A DNA stretch of 64,000 bases from Bacillus sp. 2B10 (GCA_003946805.1 RPSH01000017.1:17308-81307), one strand, 5' to 3'. Numbered from the stretch's first letter, positions 8,655-17,553 are shown. The notes: generated from the letters alone by a model not told the origin. Numbers and translations are program-made.

Positions 8655-9070
8655 CGGGTGCGCAGAAGGCGGCGGCGATCATCGCGCTGGCAGTGATCGC
8701 GCTCGGCTGGTTCAACTGGCGGATGTGGCGCCAGTTTCGCGCTGCCAGGGCGTATCGTGCCGGCTGGAGTGCGGCGGATTGCGACGCGATGCTCGCCGAC
8801 GCCGGCGTATCGCCGGAGATCGCCGCGCTGACCCGCGAACTGATCGCGTCCTGTTATGGCGCGGACGTCGTGCCGCATCCCGACGATGACTTCGCCTGCT
8901 TCCTGATGATCGATGAAGCAGAGGTCGCGGACCTGGTCGGGGCCGGGCGGGAGCGGCTGGGTCTGCCGTTGCCGACGCAGCACGATCCGGTCGAACTGCC
9001 GCCGATGAAGGACGTGCGCGACCTCGCGGTGTATCTCGAGTCGGTTGTCACGATCGGACGGACCGCTTAG
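8651..9070 (+). CDS. Unrecognised membrane-anchored protein
   Basis: A protein of 139 residues, translationally coupled to dxs by an ATGA overlap. Residues 6-22 form a single hydrophobic segment ([15 protein letters not shown]), followed by basic residues, so the remaining 115 residues probably sit in the cytoplasm. The soluble part is acidic, with [21 protein letters not shown] and [19 protein letters not shown] do not recognise the family. The coupling suggests co-expression with dxs but not a specific function. Confidence 0.7.
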   Translation: MTGAQKAAAIIALAVIALGWFNWRMWRQFRAARAYRAGWSAADCDAMLADAGVSPEIAALTRELIASCYGADVVPHPDDDFACFLMIDEAEVADLVGAGRERLGLPLPTQHDPVELPPMKDVRDLAVYLESVVTIGRTA

Positions 9071-9094
9071 TTTCCCGGGTGAAGGAGACTGGCG

Positions 9095-9322
9095 GTGAAG
9101 GTGGAAAAAGTCGGAGGCAAACTCACCGTCGTAATACCCGAAGACGTGGCGGAAACGCTTGGTCTGCACGAAGGGGATACGGTGGAGGTGCGGCGGAGCG
9201 AAGAGGTTCCGCACCGGCTGAGCGAGGCGGCGCTGTCGACCCTGCGCGCGCGCATGACCGCGTTGTCGCGCCCGTTACCGGAAGGCTATCGTTTCGATCG
9301 CGAAGAAGCGAACGCGCGGTAG
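9095..9322 (+). CDS. AbrB/MazE-type antitoxin (VapB-like)
   Basis: A protein of 75 residues with the swapped-hairpin AbrB signature: GGKLTVVIPEDVAETLGLHEGD. The C-terminal part (RPLPEGYRFDREEANAR) is of the kind that wraps and inhibits a PIN toxin. The GTG start at 9095 has a strong AAGGAG site upstream. It overlaps the PIN toxin by one base (TAGTG). Such antitoxins bind their own promoter together with the toxin; no operator was identified by eye. Confidence 0.88.
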   Translation: MKVEKVGGKLTVVIPEDVAETLGLHEGDTVEVRRSEEVPHRLSEAALSTLRARMTALSRPLPEGYRFDREEANAR

Positions 9323-9717
9323 TGCGGGCGTTCCTCGACACCAATGTCCTGCTGTACGCTTTCGTCGACGACGTCCGTCGTCCCGAGGCGCAACAACTGC
9401 TTGATGGAACAGCCATCATCAGCGTGCAGTGCCTCAACGAATTCGCGACCGTTTCCCTGCGCAAGCAGCGGGTCGAGTGGATCGAGATACGCGAACGTAT
9501 CGACCTGATCCGGACCGGCACGGCGCACATCGTTCCGCTGACCGACGCCATCCATCGCGACGGTCTGCGCATCGCCGAACGCTACCGCCTGTCGATCTAC
9601 GACAGCATGATCGCCGCCGCCGCGCTTTCCGCCGGTTGCGACCGGTTATGGAGCGAAGACCTCCACCACGATCTCGTCATCGACGACCGGTTGCGGGTCG
9701 CCAACCCGTTTCGCTGA
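9322..9717 (+). CDS. PIN domain ribonuclease toxin (VapC-like)
   Basis: A protein of 131 residues starting at GTG 9322, one base overlapping the antitoxin stop. The PIN acidic residues are visible: D in FLDTNVLLY, E in QCLNEFATV, D in IYDSMIAAAAL, and SEDLHHD near the end. PIN toxins cleave RNA with magnesium. The longer frame starting at 9079 is an artefact that runs across the antitoxin in another frame. The pair sits between the dxs unit and a convergent hydrolase gene. Confidence 0.9.
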   Translation: MRAFLDTNVLLYAFVDDVRRPEAQQLLDGTAIISVQCLNEFATVSLRKQRVEWIEIRERIDLIRTGTAHIVPLTDAIHRDGLRIAERYRLSIYDSMIAAAALSAGCDRLWSEDLHHDLVIDDRLRVANPFR

Positions 9718-10386
9718 CTATCGCAGGAACTGTCCTTGCGCGGCATCCGTCGCGTTGATCGCCAGCACCGACCGCGCGTCGCTGGGATGGCGGATATGGC
9801 CGTGGCCGTCGCCCGAGGCGGCGATCACCCGATCGAGCAGTTCCTGCCCCTCTTCCCACCAGCCGATGCCGCTGGCGGCGTTCAGATGCCCCTGCGCACC
9901 GGCGTCGACGAAATGGCTGCCCCAATCGACCGCCATCGAATGTGCGCGCTCGATCGACACCCACGGATCGTCGGTCGATGCGACGACCAGCGAGGGGAAG
10001 GGCAGGGCGAAGCGCGGCGTGGGGGCGAAACCCTGCAACTCGCTCGGCGCGCCGGGGCGATCGACGTCGGCCGGCGCCACCAGCAGCGCGCCCGCCACCG
10101 GCCAGCCATAGGGCTGTCCCGACAACTGCGCCCACCACGCCACCGCGAGGCAGCCGAGCGAATGCGCGGCCAGCACCACCGGCGCCTGCGCCTGCCGGAT
10201 CGCCTGGTCGAGCTTCGTCACCCAGGCGTTGCGCAACGGCCGCGACCACAGCCCCAGTTCGACCCGCGCGGTGTCCGGACGCGACTGTTCCCACAAGGTC
10301 TGCCAATGCGACGGGCCGGAGCCGTTCAGGCCGGGCACGGTCAGCACCGTCGGCATGCTGGTCGGGAGCGTCGAGAATTGTCCCAT
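9718..10386 (-). CDS. RBBP9/YdeN family alpha/beta hydrolase
   Basis: A protein of 222 residues of the small serine-hydrolase family. Visible are PGLNGSGPSHWQTLWE near the N terminus, the nucleophile elbow AHSLGC (Ser 76), the acid region ASTDDPW and the histidine in AGAQGHLNA. Substrates are not known. The start at 10386 is backed by AGGAGAG a few bases upstream; the frame continues to 10572 but into sequence unlike the family. It converges with the PIN toxin, one base apart. Confidence 0.85.
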   Translation of the reverse strand: MGQFSTLPTSMPTVLTVPGLNGSGPSHWQTLWEQSRPDTARVELGLWSRPLRNAWVTKLDQAIRQAQAPVVLAAHSLGCLAVAWWAQLSGQPYGWPVAGALLVAPADVDRPGAPSELQGFAPTPRFALPFPSLVVASTDDPWVSIERAHSMAVDWGSHFVDAGAQGHLNAASGIGWWEEGQELLDRVIAASGDGHGHIRHPSDARSVLAINATDAAQGQFLR

Positions 10387-10565
10387 CGTCGCTCTCCTGC
10401 GCATCGTGGTTCGAAACGTGGAAAGCCGGCCCGTCAGCTTAAGGGGGGATCGGATCCGGGCTGGCTTCCCAACCGCCAACATATTCCTACTCGTTAGATA
10501 GGCAATAGATGATCGACCAAGCGATGACGGCTTGCGACGGGCGGAAAGCCGCGCCATGCGGGGCC

Positions 10566-11354
10566 ATGGCAAAACAACGTGCGGACCAGATGCTCGTCGA
10601 TCGCGGCCTCGCCGAAAGCCGGACGCGCGCGCAGGCGCTCATCATGGCCGGGCTGGTGTTCGTCGGCGATCGCAAGGTCGAGAAGGCCGGGCAGCAGGTC
10701 GCCGACGACGTCGCGCTCGACGTGCGCGGGCGCGATCACCCGTGGGTGTCGCGCGGCGGAATCAAGCTGGCGCACGGGCTCGACCGGTTCGGCTGGGACG
10801 TGGCGGGCGCGGTGGCGATCGACGTGGGATCATCGACCGGCGGCTTCACCGACGTGTTGCTCACTCGCGGCGCCGAACGGGTCTATGCGGTCGACAGCGG
10901 CACCAACCAGCTGGCGTGGAAACTGCGCCAGGACCCGCGCGTCGTCGTTCTGGAGCAACTGAGCGCCCGCCTGCTGACCGACGCCCATATCCCCGAACCC
11001 GTCGATCTGGTCGTGTGCGACGCCAGTTTCATCGCCCTGTCGAAGGTGCTGGCGGTGCCGCTGCGTTTCGTGAAGCCCGCCGGCCGCCTGCTAGCACTCA
11101 TCAAGCCGCAGTTCGAAGCGGGGCGCGAGGAGGTCGGCAAGGGCGGCGTCGTCCGCGATGCAGCCGTTCACGACCGCGTCTGTGCGCAAGTCGCCGCATG
11201 GTTGACCACCCTTGGCTGGCAGGTCGAAGGGGTCGATCGCAGCCCGATTACTGGCCCGGAGGGCAATATCGAGTTCCTGATTGCTGCATATGCGCCCGAA
11301 TCGGGCGGTTTGTCTTGCAATGATGCATCGCACACATCAAGCAATGCGCCCTGA
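10566..11354 (+). CDS. tlyA: TlyA family rRNA (cytidine-2'-O)-methyltransferase
   Basis: A protein of 262 residues with an N-terminal S4 RNA-binding domain (RADQMLVDRGLAESRTRAQALI) and an FtsJ-like methyltransferase domain (DVGSSTGGFTDVLLTRGA for S-adenosylmethionine, then VCDASFIALSKV and IKPQFEAGREEVGKGG). TlyA proteins methylate ribosomal RNA cytidines, and some were first described as haemolysins. The start at 10566 (MAKQRADQ) matches the family. The last 18 residues are a Ser/Asn-rich tail that looks like extension into spacer. Confidence 0.93.
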   Translation: MAKQRADQMLVDRGLAESRTRAQALIMAGLVFVGDRKVEKAGQQVADDVALDVRGRDHPWVSRGGIKLAHGLDRFGWDVAGAVAIDVGSSTGGFTDVLLTRGAERVYAVDSGTNQLAWKLRQDPRVVVLEQLSARLLTDAHIPEPVDLVVCDASFIALSKVLAVPLRFVKPAGRLLALIKPQFEAGREEVGKGGVVRDAAVHDRVCAQVAAWLTTLGWQVEGVDRSPITGPEGNIEFLIAAYAPESGGLSCNDASHTSSNAP

Positions 11355-11393
11355 GCGGCGGCGCGACGGGTGCTGCCTGTGCTGGGGGACGGG

Positions 11394-11948
11394 ATGAGCG
11401 AGATCGCGTCGAAGTGGCAGTTGCGATCGGGGTTTCTGCGGCGGGCCGTGGTATGCGTGCCTGCCATCCTGCTGCTGGGTTTCACGTCGGGGCAACTGGT
11501 CGTCGCGGGGGACGCGAACGGCTGGTACCGGATGCTCGACCTGCCGGCGATCCGGCCGCCGAACTGGGCGTTCCCGGTCGTGTGGACGATCCTCTACCTG
11601 ATGATGGGCTTCGCGCTGGCGATCGTCCTCAACGCCCGCGGCGCGCGCGGGCGCGGCATCGCCATCGCGCTGTTCGCGGTGCAACTGGCGATGAACCTCG
11701 TCTGGTCGCCGCTGTTCTTCGGCGCGCATCAGGTGACGTTGGCGCTGTACCTGATCCTCGCGCTGTTCGCGACGGCGACCGCGACCACCTTCGCCTTTGG
11801 TCGTGTCCGGCCGCTCGCGGCGTGGCTGCTGGTGCCGTATCTGGTGTGGCTGGTGATCGCATCGGCACTGAACTGGCAGATCGATCGGCGCAATCCCGAT
11901 GCCGAAACCCTTGTGCCGCCGGCCCATTCCACCCAAATCGCACTTTAG
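11394..11948 (+). CDS. tspO: TspO/MBR family tryptophan-rich sensory protein
   Basis: A protein of 184 residues with five membrane helices and the TspO pattern: WYRMLDLPAIRPPNWAF, VVWTILYLMMGFAL, NLVWSPLFFG and a final ALNWQIDRRNP. TspO proteins bind porphyrins and act in the outer membrane in tetrapyrrole-linked regulation. The start at 11394 (MSEIASKW) follows a GGGGACGGG site. It lies between tlyA and ubiK on the same strand. Confidence 0.92.
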   Translation: MSEIASKWQLRSGFLRRAVVCVPAILLLGFTSGQLVVAGDANGWYRMLDLPAIRPPNWAFPVVWTILYLMMGFALAIVLNARGARGRGIAIALFAVQLAMNLVWSPLFFGAHQVTLALYLILALFATATATTFAFGRVRPLAAWLLVPYLVWLVIASALNWQIDRRNPDAETLVPPAHSTQIAL

Positions 11949-11994
11949 AGAGGGGCGGGCGTATCCGTCGCCCGACCAACCGGAAGGATTTTCC

Positions 11995-12300
11995 ATGCAG
12001 TCCGACAATCGCCTGTTCGACGATTTCGCCAAGTTCGTGAACGGCGCGGCCGGCACCATCGCCGGCATGGCGCGCGAGGGCGAGGCCGCTGCCCGCGAGC
12101 GGGCCAAGACCTTTCTCGGCGGCATGGATTTCGTCGGCCGCGACGAGTTCGAGGTCGTGAAGGCGATGGCCGTCGCCGCCCGTGACGAGGCCGACGCGCT
12201 GCGCGCCCGGCTCGACGCGCTGGAAGGCAAGGCGACCGCCGCATCGCCGCTCGACCGCGAACCCGCCGACAGCCCGGGTGCCGGCGAAGGCGCGCTCTGA
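11995..12300 (+). CDS. ubiK: Ubiquinone biosynthesis accessory factor UbiK
   Basis: A protein of 101 residues with a predicted amphipathic helix at the N terminus (LFDDFAKFVNGAAGTIAGM) and a C-terminal coiled coil (DEADALRARLDALEGK), the BMFP layout. UbiK helps assemble the Ubi enzyme complex for aerobic ubiquinone synthesis at the membrane. The start at 11995 has GGAAGG nine bases upstream. The Ala/Pro-rich tail after residue 80 is family-typical. Confidence 0.85.
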   Translation: MQSDNRLFDDFAKFVNGAAGTIAGMAREGEAAARERAKTFLGGMDFVGRDEFEVVKAMAVAARDEADALRARLDALEGKATAASPLDREPADSPGAGEGAL

Positions 12301-12368
12301 ACGCACTGCCCCCCCGTCGCACGCCGTGACGCGTGACGGGGGCGACGCGAGCGACTACAGACGTGGGG

Positions 12369-12869
12369 ATGATATTGGACGAAGTGGAAGAGGACGGCGA
12401 CGACGCCGTGCCGATCGACACGCTGGAGCGCTATTTCGCGGCGCACGGCTGGAAGCACGAGCGTGACGGCGACGAGATCGTCGCCAATGTGAAGGGCAGC
12501 TGGACCGAGTTCGAACTCCGCGCGATCTGGCGCGGGGAGGACGGCGTGCTACAATTCCTCGCGCTGCCCGACGTCCGTGTCGCCGACGAACGCCGCGCCG
12601 CGATCTATGAAACGATCGGCCTCATCAACGAACAGCTGTGGATCGGCCATTTCGAACTGTGGTCGTCGAGCGGTATCCTGCTCTATCGCCACGCCGCGAT
12701 GCTGGGCGAGGAGCCGGTGCTGACGATCGATCAGGCCGAACTGATGATCGACGCCGCGATCGACGAATGCGAACGCTTCTACCCGGTGTTCCAGTTCGTC
12801 CTGTGGGGCGGCAAGAGCCCCAAGGAAGCGATCGCCGCGTCGATGATCGAGACGCAGGGCGAGGCATGA
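12369..12869 (+). CDS. YbjN domain protein
   Basis: A protein of 166 residues matching the YbjN fold: an acidic N terminus (LDEVEEDGDDAVP), then TLERYFAAHGWKHE, the core FELWSSSGILLYRH, and a C-terminal IDECERFYPVFQFVLWGGKSP. YbjN proteins resemble type III secretion chaperones in fold and affect motility and stress in enterobacteria; the role here is unknown. It overlaps proC as ATGA, so the two are co-transcribed, an arrangement frequent in sphingomonads. Confidence 0.87.
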   Translation: MILDEVEEDGDDAVPIDTLERYFAAHGWKHERDGDEIVANVKGSWTEFELRAIWRGEDGVLQFLALPDVRVADERRAAIYETIGLINEQLWIGHFELWSSSGILLYRHAAMLGEEPVLTIDQAELMIDAAIDECERFYPVFQFVLWGGKSPKEAIAASMIETQGEA

Positions 12870-13669
12870 TGCACCTGCCCGGACCGTTGTGGCTGATCGG
12901 CTGCGGCAACATGGGCGGCGCGATGCTGGAACGCTGGGTCGCCGACGGGATCGACCCGGTGGCGGTGACCGTCGTCACCCGCACCCCGCGCGACCTGCCG
13001 GCCGGGGTGACCCACGCGACGACGATGCCGCAGGACGGTCCGCCCGCGATCGTCGTGCTGACGATCAAGCCGCAGCAGCTGGACGACATCGCACCCGCCC
13101 TCGCGCCGCGTATCGCTGGTGCGCCGCTGCTGGTCTCGATCCTCGCCGGGGTCGACGAAACGGCGCTCGCCGCGCGGTTCGACGTCGCCACCGTCGTTCG
13201 CGCCATGCCCAACCTGCCGGTCGCGATCGGGCAGGGGGTGGTGACGCTCCATTCGCACGGCACCGATGCGGCGGCGAAGACGCTCGCCGCCGGGCTGATG
13301 GCCCCGCTCGGGCTGGTCGAATGGATCGACGACGCCGCGCTGTTCGACGCGGTCACCGCGCTGTCGGGCTGCGGGCCCGGCTTCGTGTTCCGCTTCATCG
13401 ACGCGATGGCCGCCGCCGGCACCGCGCTCGGCCTGCCCGCCGATCAGGCGCAGCGCCTTGCCATCGCCACCGTACGGGGATCCGCGACGATGGCCGCCGG
13501 CGCCGACGTCTCGCCCGCGATTCTCGCCGACCGTGTCGCCAGCCCCGGCGGCTCGACCCGGCAGGGGCTGAACGTCCTCGACGACGGCGATGCCCTCAAG
13601 CGCCTGATGGCCGCCACGCTCGCCGCATCCGAACGCCGCAATGCGGAGATGGCGGCGGCAGCGCGCTAG
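12866..13669 (+). CDS. proC: Pyrroline-5-carboxylate reductase
   Basis: A protein of 267 residues that reduces 1-pyrroline-5-carboxylate to proline with NAD(P)H in the cytoplasm. The Rossmann motif is LIGCGNMGGAML near residue 10, followed by LTIKPQQLDDI, AMPNLPVAIGQG, ALSGCGPGFVF and the C-terminal signature SPGGSTRQGLNVLDDG. The start ATG at 12866 overlaps the YbjN stop. A palindromic repeat cluster follows the stop. Confidence 0.95.
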   Translation: MMHLPGPLWLIGCGNMGGAMLERWVADGIDPVAVTVVTRTPRDLPAGVTHATTMPQDGPPAIVVLTIKPQQLDDIAPALAPRIAGAPLLVSILAGVDETALAARFDVATVVRAMPNLPVAIGQGVVTLHSHGTDAAAKTLAAGLMAPLGLVEWIDDAALFDAVTALSGCGPGFVFRFIDAMAAAGTALGLPADQAQRLAIATVRGSATMAAGADVSPAILADRVASPGGSTRQGLNVLDDGDALKRLMAATLAASERRNAEMAAAAR

Positions 13670-13693
13670 AATTTGAACCATCTCTTTTGAAAC

Positions 13694-13850
13694 GGGCGTC
13701 ATCCCAGCGAAGGCTGGGATCTCCCGGTGGTAGCGCGCAGCAGGAGCCGATGGAGACCCAAGCCTTCGCTGGGGTGACGTTTAAAGTCGGATGGATCAAA
13801 CTCAAGAATCCCGACCGGAACGTCACTCCGGCGAAGGCCGGGGTTTCGGG
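13694..13850. repeat. Dispersed intergenic palindromic repeat
   Basis: The arms CCCAGCGAAGGCTGGG and AGCCTTCGCTGGGG flank a central section with GCAGCAGGAGCCGATGGAGA, and GGATGGATCAAACTC follows. The whole unit recurs almost unchanged at about 21.16-21.27 kb. A further CGGCGAAGGCCGGGG arm lies near 13830. Confidence 0.75.
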
Positions 13851-13882
13851 CGACTTCGGTCCCGCCAAGAGGGATGCCGGCC

Positions 13883-14395
13883 TTACCGCCCCAGCGCGGC
13901 CACCGCCGCCTTGTCGCCGGCCGGGATCAGCCCCTCCAGCACGGCCCAGAAGCCGCTGACCGCATCCTGCCCCGCCCCCGAATAGGCGCGCGACAGCCTG
14001 GCGTTGAGCATCTCGTACAGCCGCGCCTCCAGCGCCTGTCCCTCCGCCGTCAGCTTCAGCAAGCGCTGCCGCGCGTCGCGATCGCCCGCACGGCTTTCCA
14101 CCAGCCCGCGCGCCGACAGGTCGTTCAGCACCCGGCCGAGCGACTGTTTGGTGATCGCGAGCAACCGCAACAGCTCGCTAACCGACAGATCGGGTCGCCG
14201 TGCGATGAAGTACAGCGCGCGGTGGTGCGCCCGCCCCAGATTCTGCGCCGCCAGTTCCTCGTCGATCGTCCGCGTCAGGTGGCTGTAACCGAAATAGAGC
14301 AGCTCGATTCCCCGCCGGACCTCCGCCTCGCGCAGGAACAGGGCGGAGGCGGCGACGGGTTGGGCGGGTGACAATGGGGCAGTCATGTTGACCAT
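13883..14395 (-). CDS. MarR family transcriptional regulator
   Basis: A protein of about 170 residues with the MarR winged helix: YFGYSHLTRTIDEEL, LGRAHHRALYFIARRPDLSVSELL, then ITKQSLGRVLNDLSARGLVE and the wing GDRDARQRLLKLT. The start is uncertain between 14395 and 14386; GGATGG upstream slightly favours 14395. The frame runs on to 14605 inside ilvE, which is a shadow. It is divergent from ilvE with about 50 bp between, so it may control itself or ilvE. The ligand is unknown. Confidence 0.88.
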   Translation of the reverse strand: MVNMTAPLSPAQPVAASALFLREAEVRRGIELLYFGYSHLTRTIDEELAAQNLGRAHHRALYFIARRPDLSVSELLRLLAITKQSLGRVLNDLSARGLVESRAGDRDARQRLLKLTAEGQALEARLYEMLNARLSRAYSGAGQDAVSGFWAVLEGLIPAGDKAAVAALGR

Positions 14396-14444
14396 TTGTG
14401 CCATCCGTCCTACGCCACCGCAAGCATTCATCCATGAGGACGCC

Positions 14445-15533
14445 ATGACGCAGCCGAGCTTCGCCTTCGAACCACATGCGACCCCGGTCGCGGCGAGCGA
14501 GCGGGCCGCGCGGATAGTAAATCCCGGTTTCGGACGCGTCTTCACCGACCATATGGCAACGGTCCGCTGGTCGGACGACAAGGGCTGGCACGATGCGAAG
14601 ATCACCGCGCGCGCGCCGATCGTCCTGGACCCTGCCGCCGCCGTACTCCACTATGCGCAGGAAATCTTCGAAGGGCTCAAGGCCTATGCGCTGCCCGATG
14701 GCGGCGTCGCGCTGTTCCGCCCCGAACAGAATGCCGCGCGCTTCCGCCGTTCGGCGCACCGCCTTGCCATGGCCGAGCTGCCCGAGGACCTGTTCGTCGA
14801 ATCGTGCCGCGAACTGGTGCTGGCGGAGCGCGACTGGATTCCGGCCGGGGAGGGCAGCGCGCTGTATCTGCGCCCGTTCATGATCGCGAGCGAGACGTTC
14901 CTCGGCGTGAAGCCCTCGGCCGAATATCTCTACTGCGTCATCGCCTCGGCGGTAGGCAATTACTGGCCCGGCGGCGCGAGGAGCGTGTCGCTATGGGTAT
15001 CGAAGGAATTCACCCGTGCGGCCCCCGGCGGCACCGGTGACGCCAAATGCGGCGGCAACTATGCCGCCAGCCTGCTCGCCCAGTCGGAGGCGATCCGGCA
15101 GGGTTGCGACCAGGTCGTATTCCTCGACGCGGTCGAGCGCCGCTGGGTCGAGGAACTGGGCGGCATGAACATCTTCTTCGTGTTCGACGACGGCACGATG
15201 CTGACCCCGCCGCTGACCGGCACCATCCTGCCCGGCATCACCCGCGATTCGATCCTGACGCTGGCGCGCGACGCCGGGATCACCGTGCGCGAGGAACGCT
15301 ATTCGATCGATCAGTGGCAGGCCGACGCCGCCAGCGGCCGTCTGGTCGAAGCCTTCGCCTGTGGCACCGCCGCGGTGGTGACGCCGATCGGCAAGGTATC
15401 GTCGGCGGACTTCGCGTTCCAGATCGGCGACGGCCAGCCGGGCGAGCGGACACGGGCGTTGCTCAAGCAGCTGACCGACATCCAGCGCGGCCGGAGCAAC
15501 GATCCGCACGGGTGGTTGCAGCGGATCGGGTGA
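14445..15533 (+). CDS. ilvE: Branched-chain amino acid aminotransferase
   Basis: A 362-residue fold-type IV PLP aminotransferase that interconverts leucine, isoleucine and valine with their keto acids. Visible are VLHYAQEIFEGLKAY, LYLRPFMIASE, the PLP lysine in GTGDAKCGGNYAAS, EELGGMNIFFVF and LTGTILPGITRDSIL. Its length and motifs fit the IlvE type II group. The start at 14445 follows TGAGGA. A strong hairpin at 15612-15648 may end the transcript. Confidence 0.95.
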   Translation: MTQPSFAFEPHATPVAASERAARIVNPGFGRVFTDHMATVRWSDDKGWHDAKITARAPIVLDPAAAVLHYAQEIFEGLKAYALPDGGVALFRPEQNAARFRRSAHRLAMAELPEDLFVESCRELVLAERDWIPAGEGSALYLRPFMIASETFLGVKPSAEYLYCVIASAVGNYWPGGARSVSLWVSKEFTRAAPGGTGDAKCGGNYAASLLAQSEAIRQGCDQVVFLDAVERRWVEELGGMNIFFVFDDGTMLTPPLTGTILPGITRDSILTLARDAGITVREERYSIDQWQADAASGRLVEAFACGTAAVVTPIGKVSSADFAFQIGDGQPGERTRALLKQLTDIQRGRSNDPHGWLQRIG

Positions 15534-15589
15534 GGGGGCGAAGCCTTCATTTCCGATATCTCTACCCATCCGTTTGGTTCGAGCGCAGG

Positions 15590-15750
15590 TTCGAGCCTGT
15601 CGAGAACCGAAGTCGAGAACGGGTTGCCCCAAGCGACCCGTTCTCGACCGACGCTTCTCGACCAGCGCAGCGCCTGCCCGGAGCAACAGCCGCAGGCAGG
15701 CAGTCGAAGGGGCTACGCAGGACGAACGGACCCATCCAACGTCATCCTGT
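15590..15750. repeat. Intergenic GC-rich repeat with hairpin
   Basis: The region holds GTTCGAGCCTGTCGAGAACC, a short sequence style often repeated in sphingomonad intergenic DNA, and a perfect 13-bp stem GTCGAGAACGGGT / ACCCGTTCTCGAC (15612-15648). No T tract follows, so it is either a terminator without a classic tail or a repetitive palindrome between the convergent ilvE and HTH genes. Confidence 0.55.
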
Positions 15751-15751
15751 T

Positions 15752-16297
15752 TTACCCGACCACCCGCTTGTAATAATGGAACGGCAGGTAACTGGCGACA
15801 TGCGTCCAGCCCTGTGCCTCTAGCCGCACGGAATCGCTGCCTGTGCCGATCCGGCGGCAATATTCCCACACCCGGTCGCCCGGCCGCAGGATCAGCGTCA
15901 GCACGCCCAGCGCGATTAGTTCGTTCCCGCGGCGCCCTTCCTCGGCGAGGATGCGCATCTCGTTGAACGCCGTCGCCCCGGTGCGAACGAAAGTCGCGCC
16001 GTCCGCTTCGCCGTCTTCACTGTCGTTCGCCAGCCGCCGGAAGCGCTGCTGCGCCGCCTGCTTGCTGATGCCCAGGGTATCGCCGATCTCGGTCCAGCTC
16101 ATGTCGGCCCGGCGCGCAGCATCGATCCAGCGGTGCAGGCCCAGCCGGGCTTCGTCGGCCACGACGTGCGCCGCCACGATCGCGTCAGCAAAGTCGGCCT
16201 TGCCCTCGCCGGCGAACGCGGGTTGACGATCCGCCGCCCATTCGAGCACGATCGACGCCGTCCGAGACCGCAGCGCCTGTTCTTCCTGTATCTGCAT
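15752..16297 (-). CDS. Unrecognised helix-turn-helix protein
   Basis: A protein of 181 residues. Residues about 64-88 (ADMSWTEIGDTLGISKQAAQ, then QRFRRL) form a helix-turn-helix of the sigma-70 region 4 / GerE-like kind. The remaining C-terminal half (91-181), ending GWTHVASYLPFHYYKRVVG, matches nothing I recognise. The start at 16297 is fixed by GGAGAG just upstream; an ATG at 16312 would lie in the operator. Three 17-bp palindromes directly precede the gene, so it probably represses itself. It follows the thiolase gene on the same strand, 77 bp away. Confidence 0.8.
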   Translation of the reverse strand: MQIQEEQALRSRTASIVLEWAADRQPAFAGEGKADFADAIVAAHVVADEARLGLHRWIDAARRADMSWTEIGDTLGISKQAAQQRFRRLANDSEDGEADGATFVRTGATAFNEMRILAEEGRRGNELIALGVLTLILRPGDRVWEYCRRIGTGSDSVRLEAQGWTHVASYLPFHYYKRVVG

Positions 16298-16307
16298 TCG
16301 ACTCTCC

Positions 16308-16371
16308 GTCAATGATGATTTGACGATTGGTCAATCCATTATTGACGGCTTACTGTCAACACGGTGTTGAC
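16308..16371. promoter_or_regulatory. Three tandem 17-bp palindromic operators
   Basis: Three sites fit GTCAA-N7-TTGAC: 16308-16324, 16330-16346 and 16355-16371. The third is the perfect palindrome GTCAACACGGTGTTGAC. Centres are 22 and 25 bp apart, about two helix turns. The first site touches the ribosome binding site of the HTH gene. The array fills nearly all the space between thiolase and that gene. Confidence 0.75.
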
Positions 16372-16374
16372 GGT

Positions 16375-17553
16375 TTATAGCACCTCGAACAATCCCGCAG
16401 CCCCCATGCCGCCACCGACGCACATGGTCACCACGACATATTTCGCCCCGCGCCGCTTGCCCTCGATCAGCGCATGGCCGGTCATGCGCGCGCCCGACAT
16501 GCCATAGGGGTGGCCGATCGCGATCGCCCCGCCATTCACGTTCAGCCGATCGTTCGGGACACCCAGCACGTCCTGGCAATGCAGCACCTGCACCGCGAAC
16601 GCCTCGTTCAATTCCCACAGTCCGACATCGTCGACGGTCAGGCCGAATCGTTCGAGCAGCCTGGGCACGGCATGGACCGGGCCGATGCCCATCTCGTCGG
16701 GCTTCGTACCGGCCACCGCCATGCCGACGTAGCGGCCGAGCGGCTGCAAGCCCCGCGCCGCCGCGACCGACTCCTCCATCACGACGCACGCCGACGACCC
16801 GTCCGACAACTGGCTGGCATTGCCCGCGGTGATGACCGCCTGTTCGCCCAGCACGGGCTTGAGCGCCTGCAACCCCTCCAGCGTCGTGTCGGCGCGGTTG
16901 CCCTCGTCCTTCGTCAGCGTGACCTCGCGGGTCGATATTTCCTTGGTCGCCTTGTCGACGACGTTCATCGTCGCAGTGACCGGGATCAGTTCCGCGTCGA
17001 ACCGTCCGGCGGCCTGCGCCGCGGCGGTGCGCTGTTGCGACTGGAGCGCATAGGCGTCCTGCCGCTCGCGGGAGATGCCATAGCGCTGCGCGACGATCTC
17101 TGCGGTCTGCAGCATAGGCATGTAGATGTCGGCGTGCATCGCCAGCAGTTCGGGATCGGGCGCGACGCGCATCTGCGGCGTCTGGACGAGACTGATCGAT
17201 TCCATGCCGCCCGCGACGCAGATGTCCATGCGGTCGTGGACGATCTGCTTGGCGGCGGTTGCGATCGCCATCAGTCCGCTGGCGCATTGCCGGTCGATCG
17301 ACATGCCGGGCACGGTGATCGGCAGCCCGGCGCGCAGCGCGGCGTTGCGCGCGATGTTGTTCGCCTGATGCCCCTGCTGCATCGCCGCGCCCAGCAGCAC
17401 GTCGCCGACCTCCGCGCCGTCGATGCCGGCACGTTCGATCGCCGCACGGATCGCATGGGCGGCCAGCGTCGGCGCGGGCAGGTTGTTGAGCGCCCCGCGA
17501 TAGGCGCGGCCGATGGGGGTACGCGCGGTCGAGACGATAACGGCGGAGCGCAT
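16375..17553 (-). CDS. Acetyl-CoA acetyltransferase / thiolase
   Basis: A 392-residue thiolase. The acylated cysteine is in [12 protein letters not shown] (about residue 90), the NEAFAVQ motif near 320, the catalytic histidine in [11 protein letters not shown], and the second cysteine in [14 protein letters not shown] at the C terminus. It could act in beta-oxidation (3-ketoacyl-CoA cleavage) or in acetoacetyl-CoA formation; sequence alone does not decide. The start at 17553 ([15 protein letters not shown]) is family-typical. It follows the MaoC gene by two bases, so they form an operon of acyl-CoA metabolism. Confidence 0.93.
   Translation of the reverse strand: MRSAVIVSTARTPIGRAYRGALNNLPAPTLAAHAIRAAIERAGIDGAEVGDVLLGAAMQQGHQANNIARNAALRAGLPITVPGMSIDRQCASGLMAIATAAKQIVHDRMDICVAGGMESISLVQTPQMRVAPDPELLAMHADIYMPMLQTAEIVAQRYGISRERQDAYALQSQQRTAAAQAAGRFDAELIPVTATMNVVDKATKEISTREVTLTKDEGNRADTTLEGLQALKPVLGEQAVITAGNASQLSDGSSACVVMEESVAAARGLQPLGRYVGMAVAGTKPDEMGIGPVHAVPRLLERFGLTVDDVGLWELNEAFAVQVLHCQDVLGVPNDRLNVNGGAIAIGHPYGMSGARMTGHALIEGKRRGAKYVVVTMCVGGGMGAAGLFEVL

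Noticed and set aside
9079..9321. N-terminal extension of the PIN toxin
   Set aside because: It runs over the antitoxin gene in another frame; the GTG at 9322 with a one-base overlap gives a normal PIN protein.
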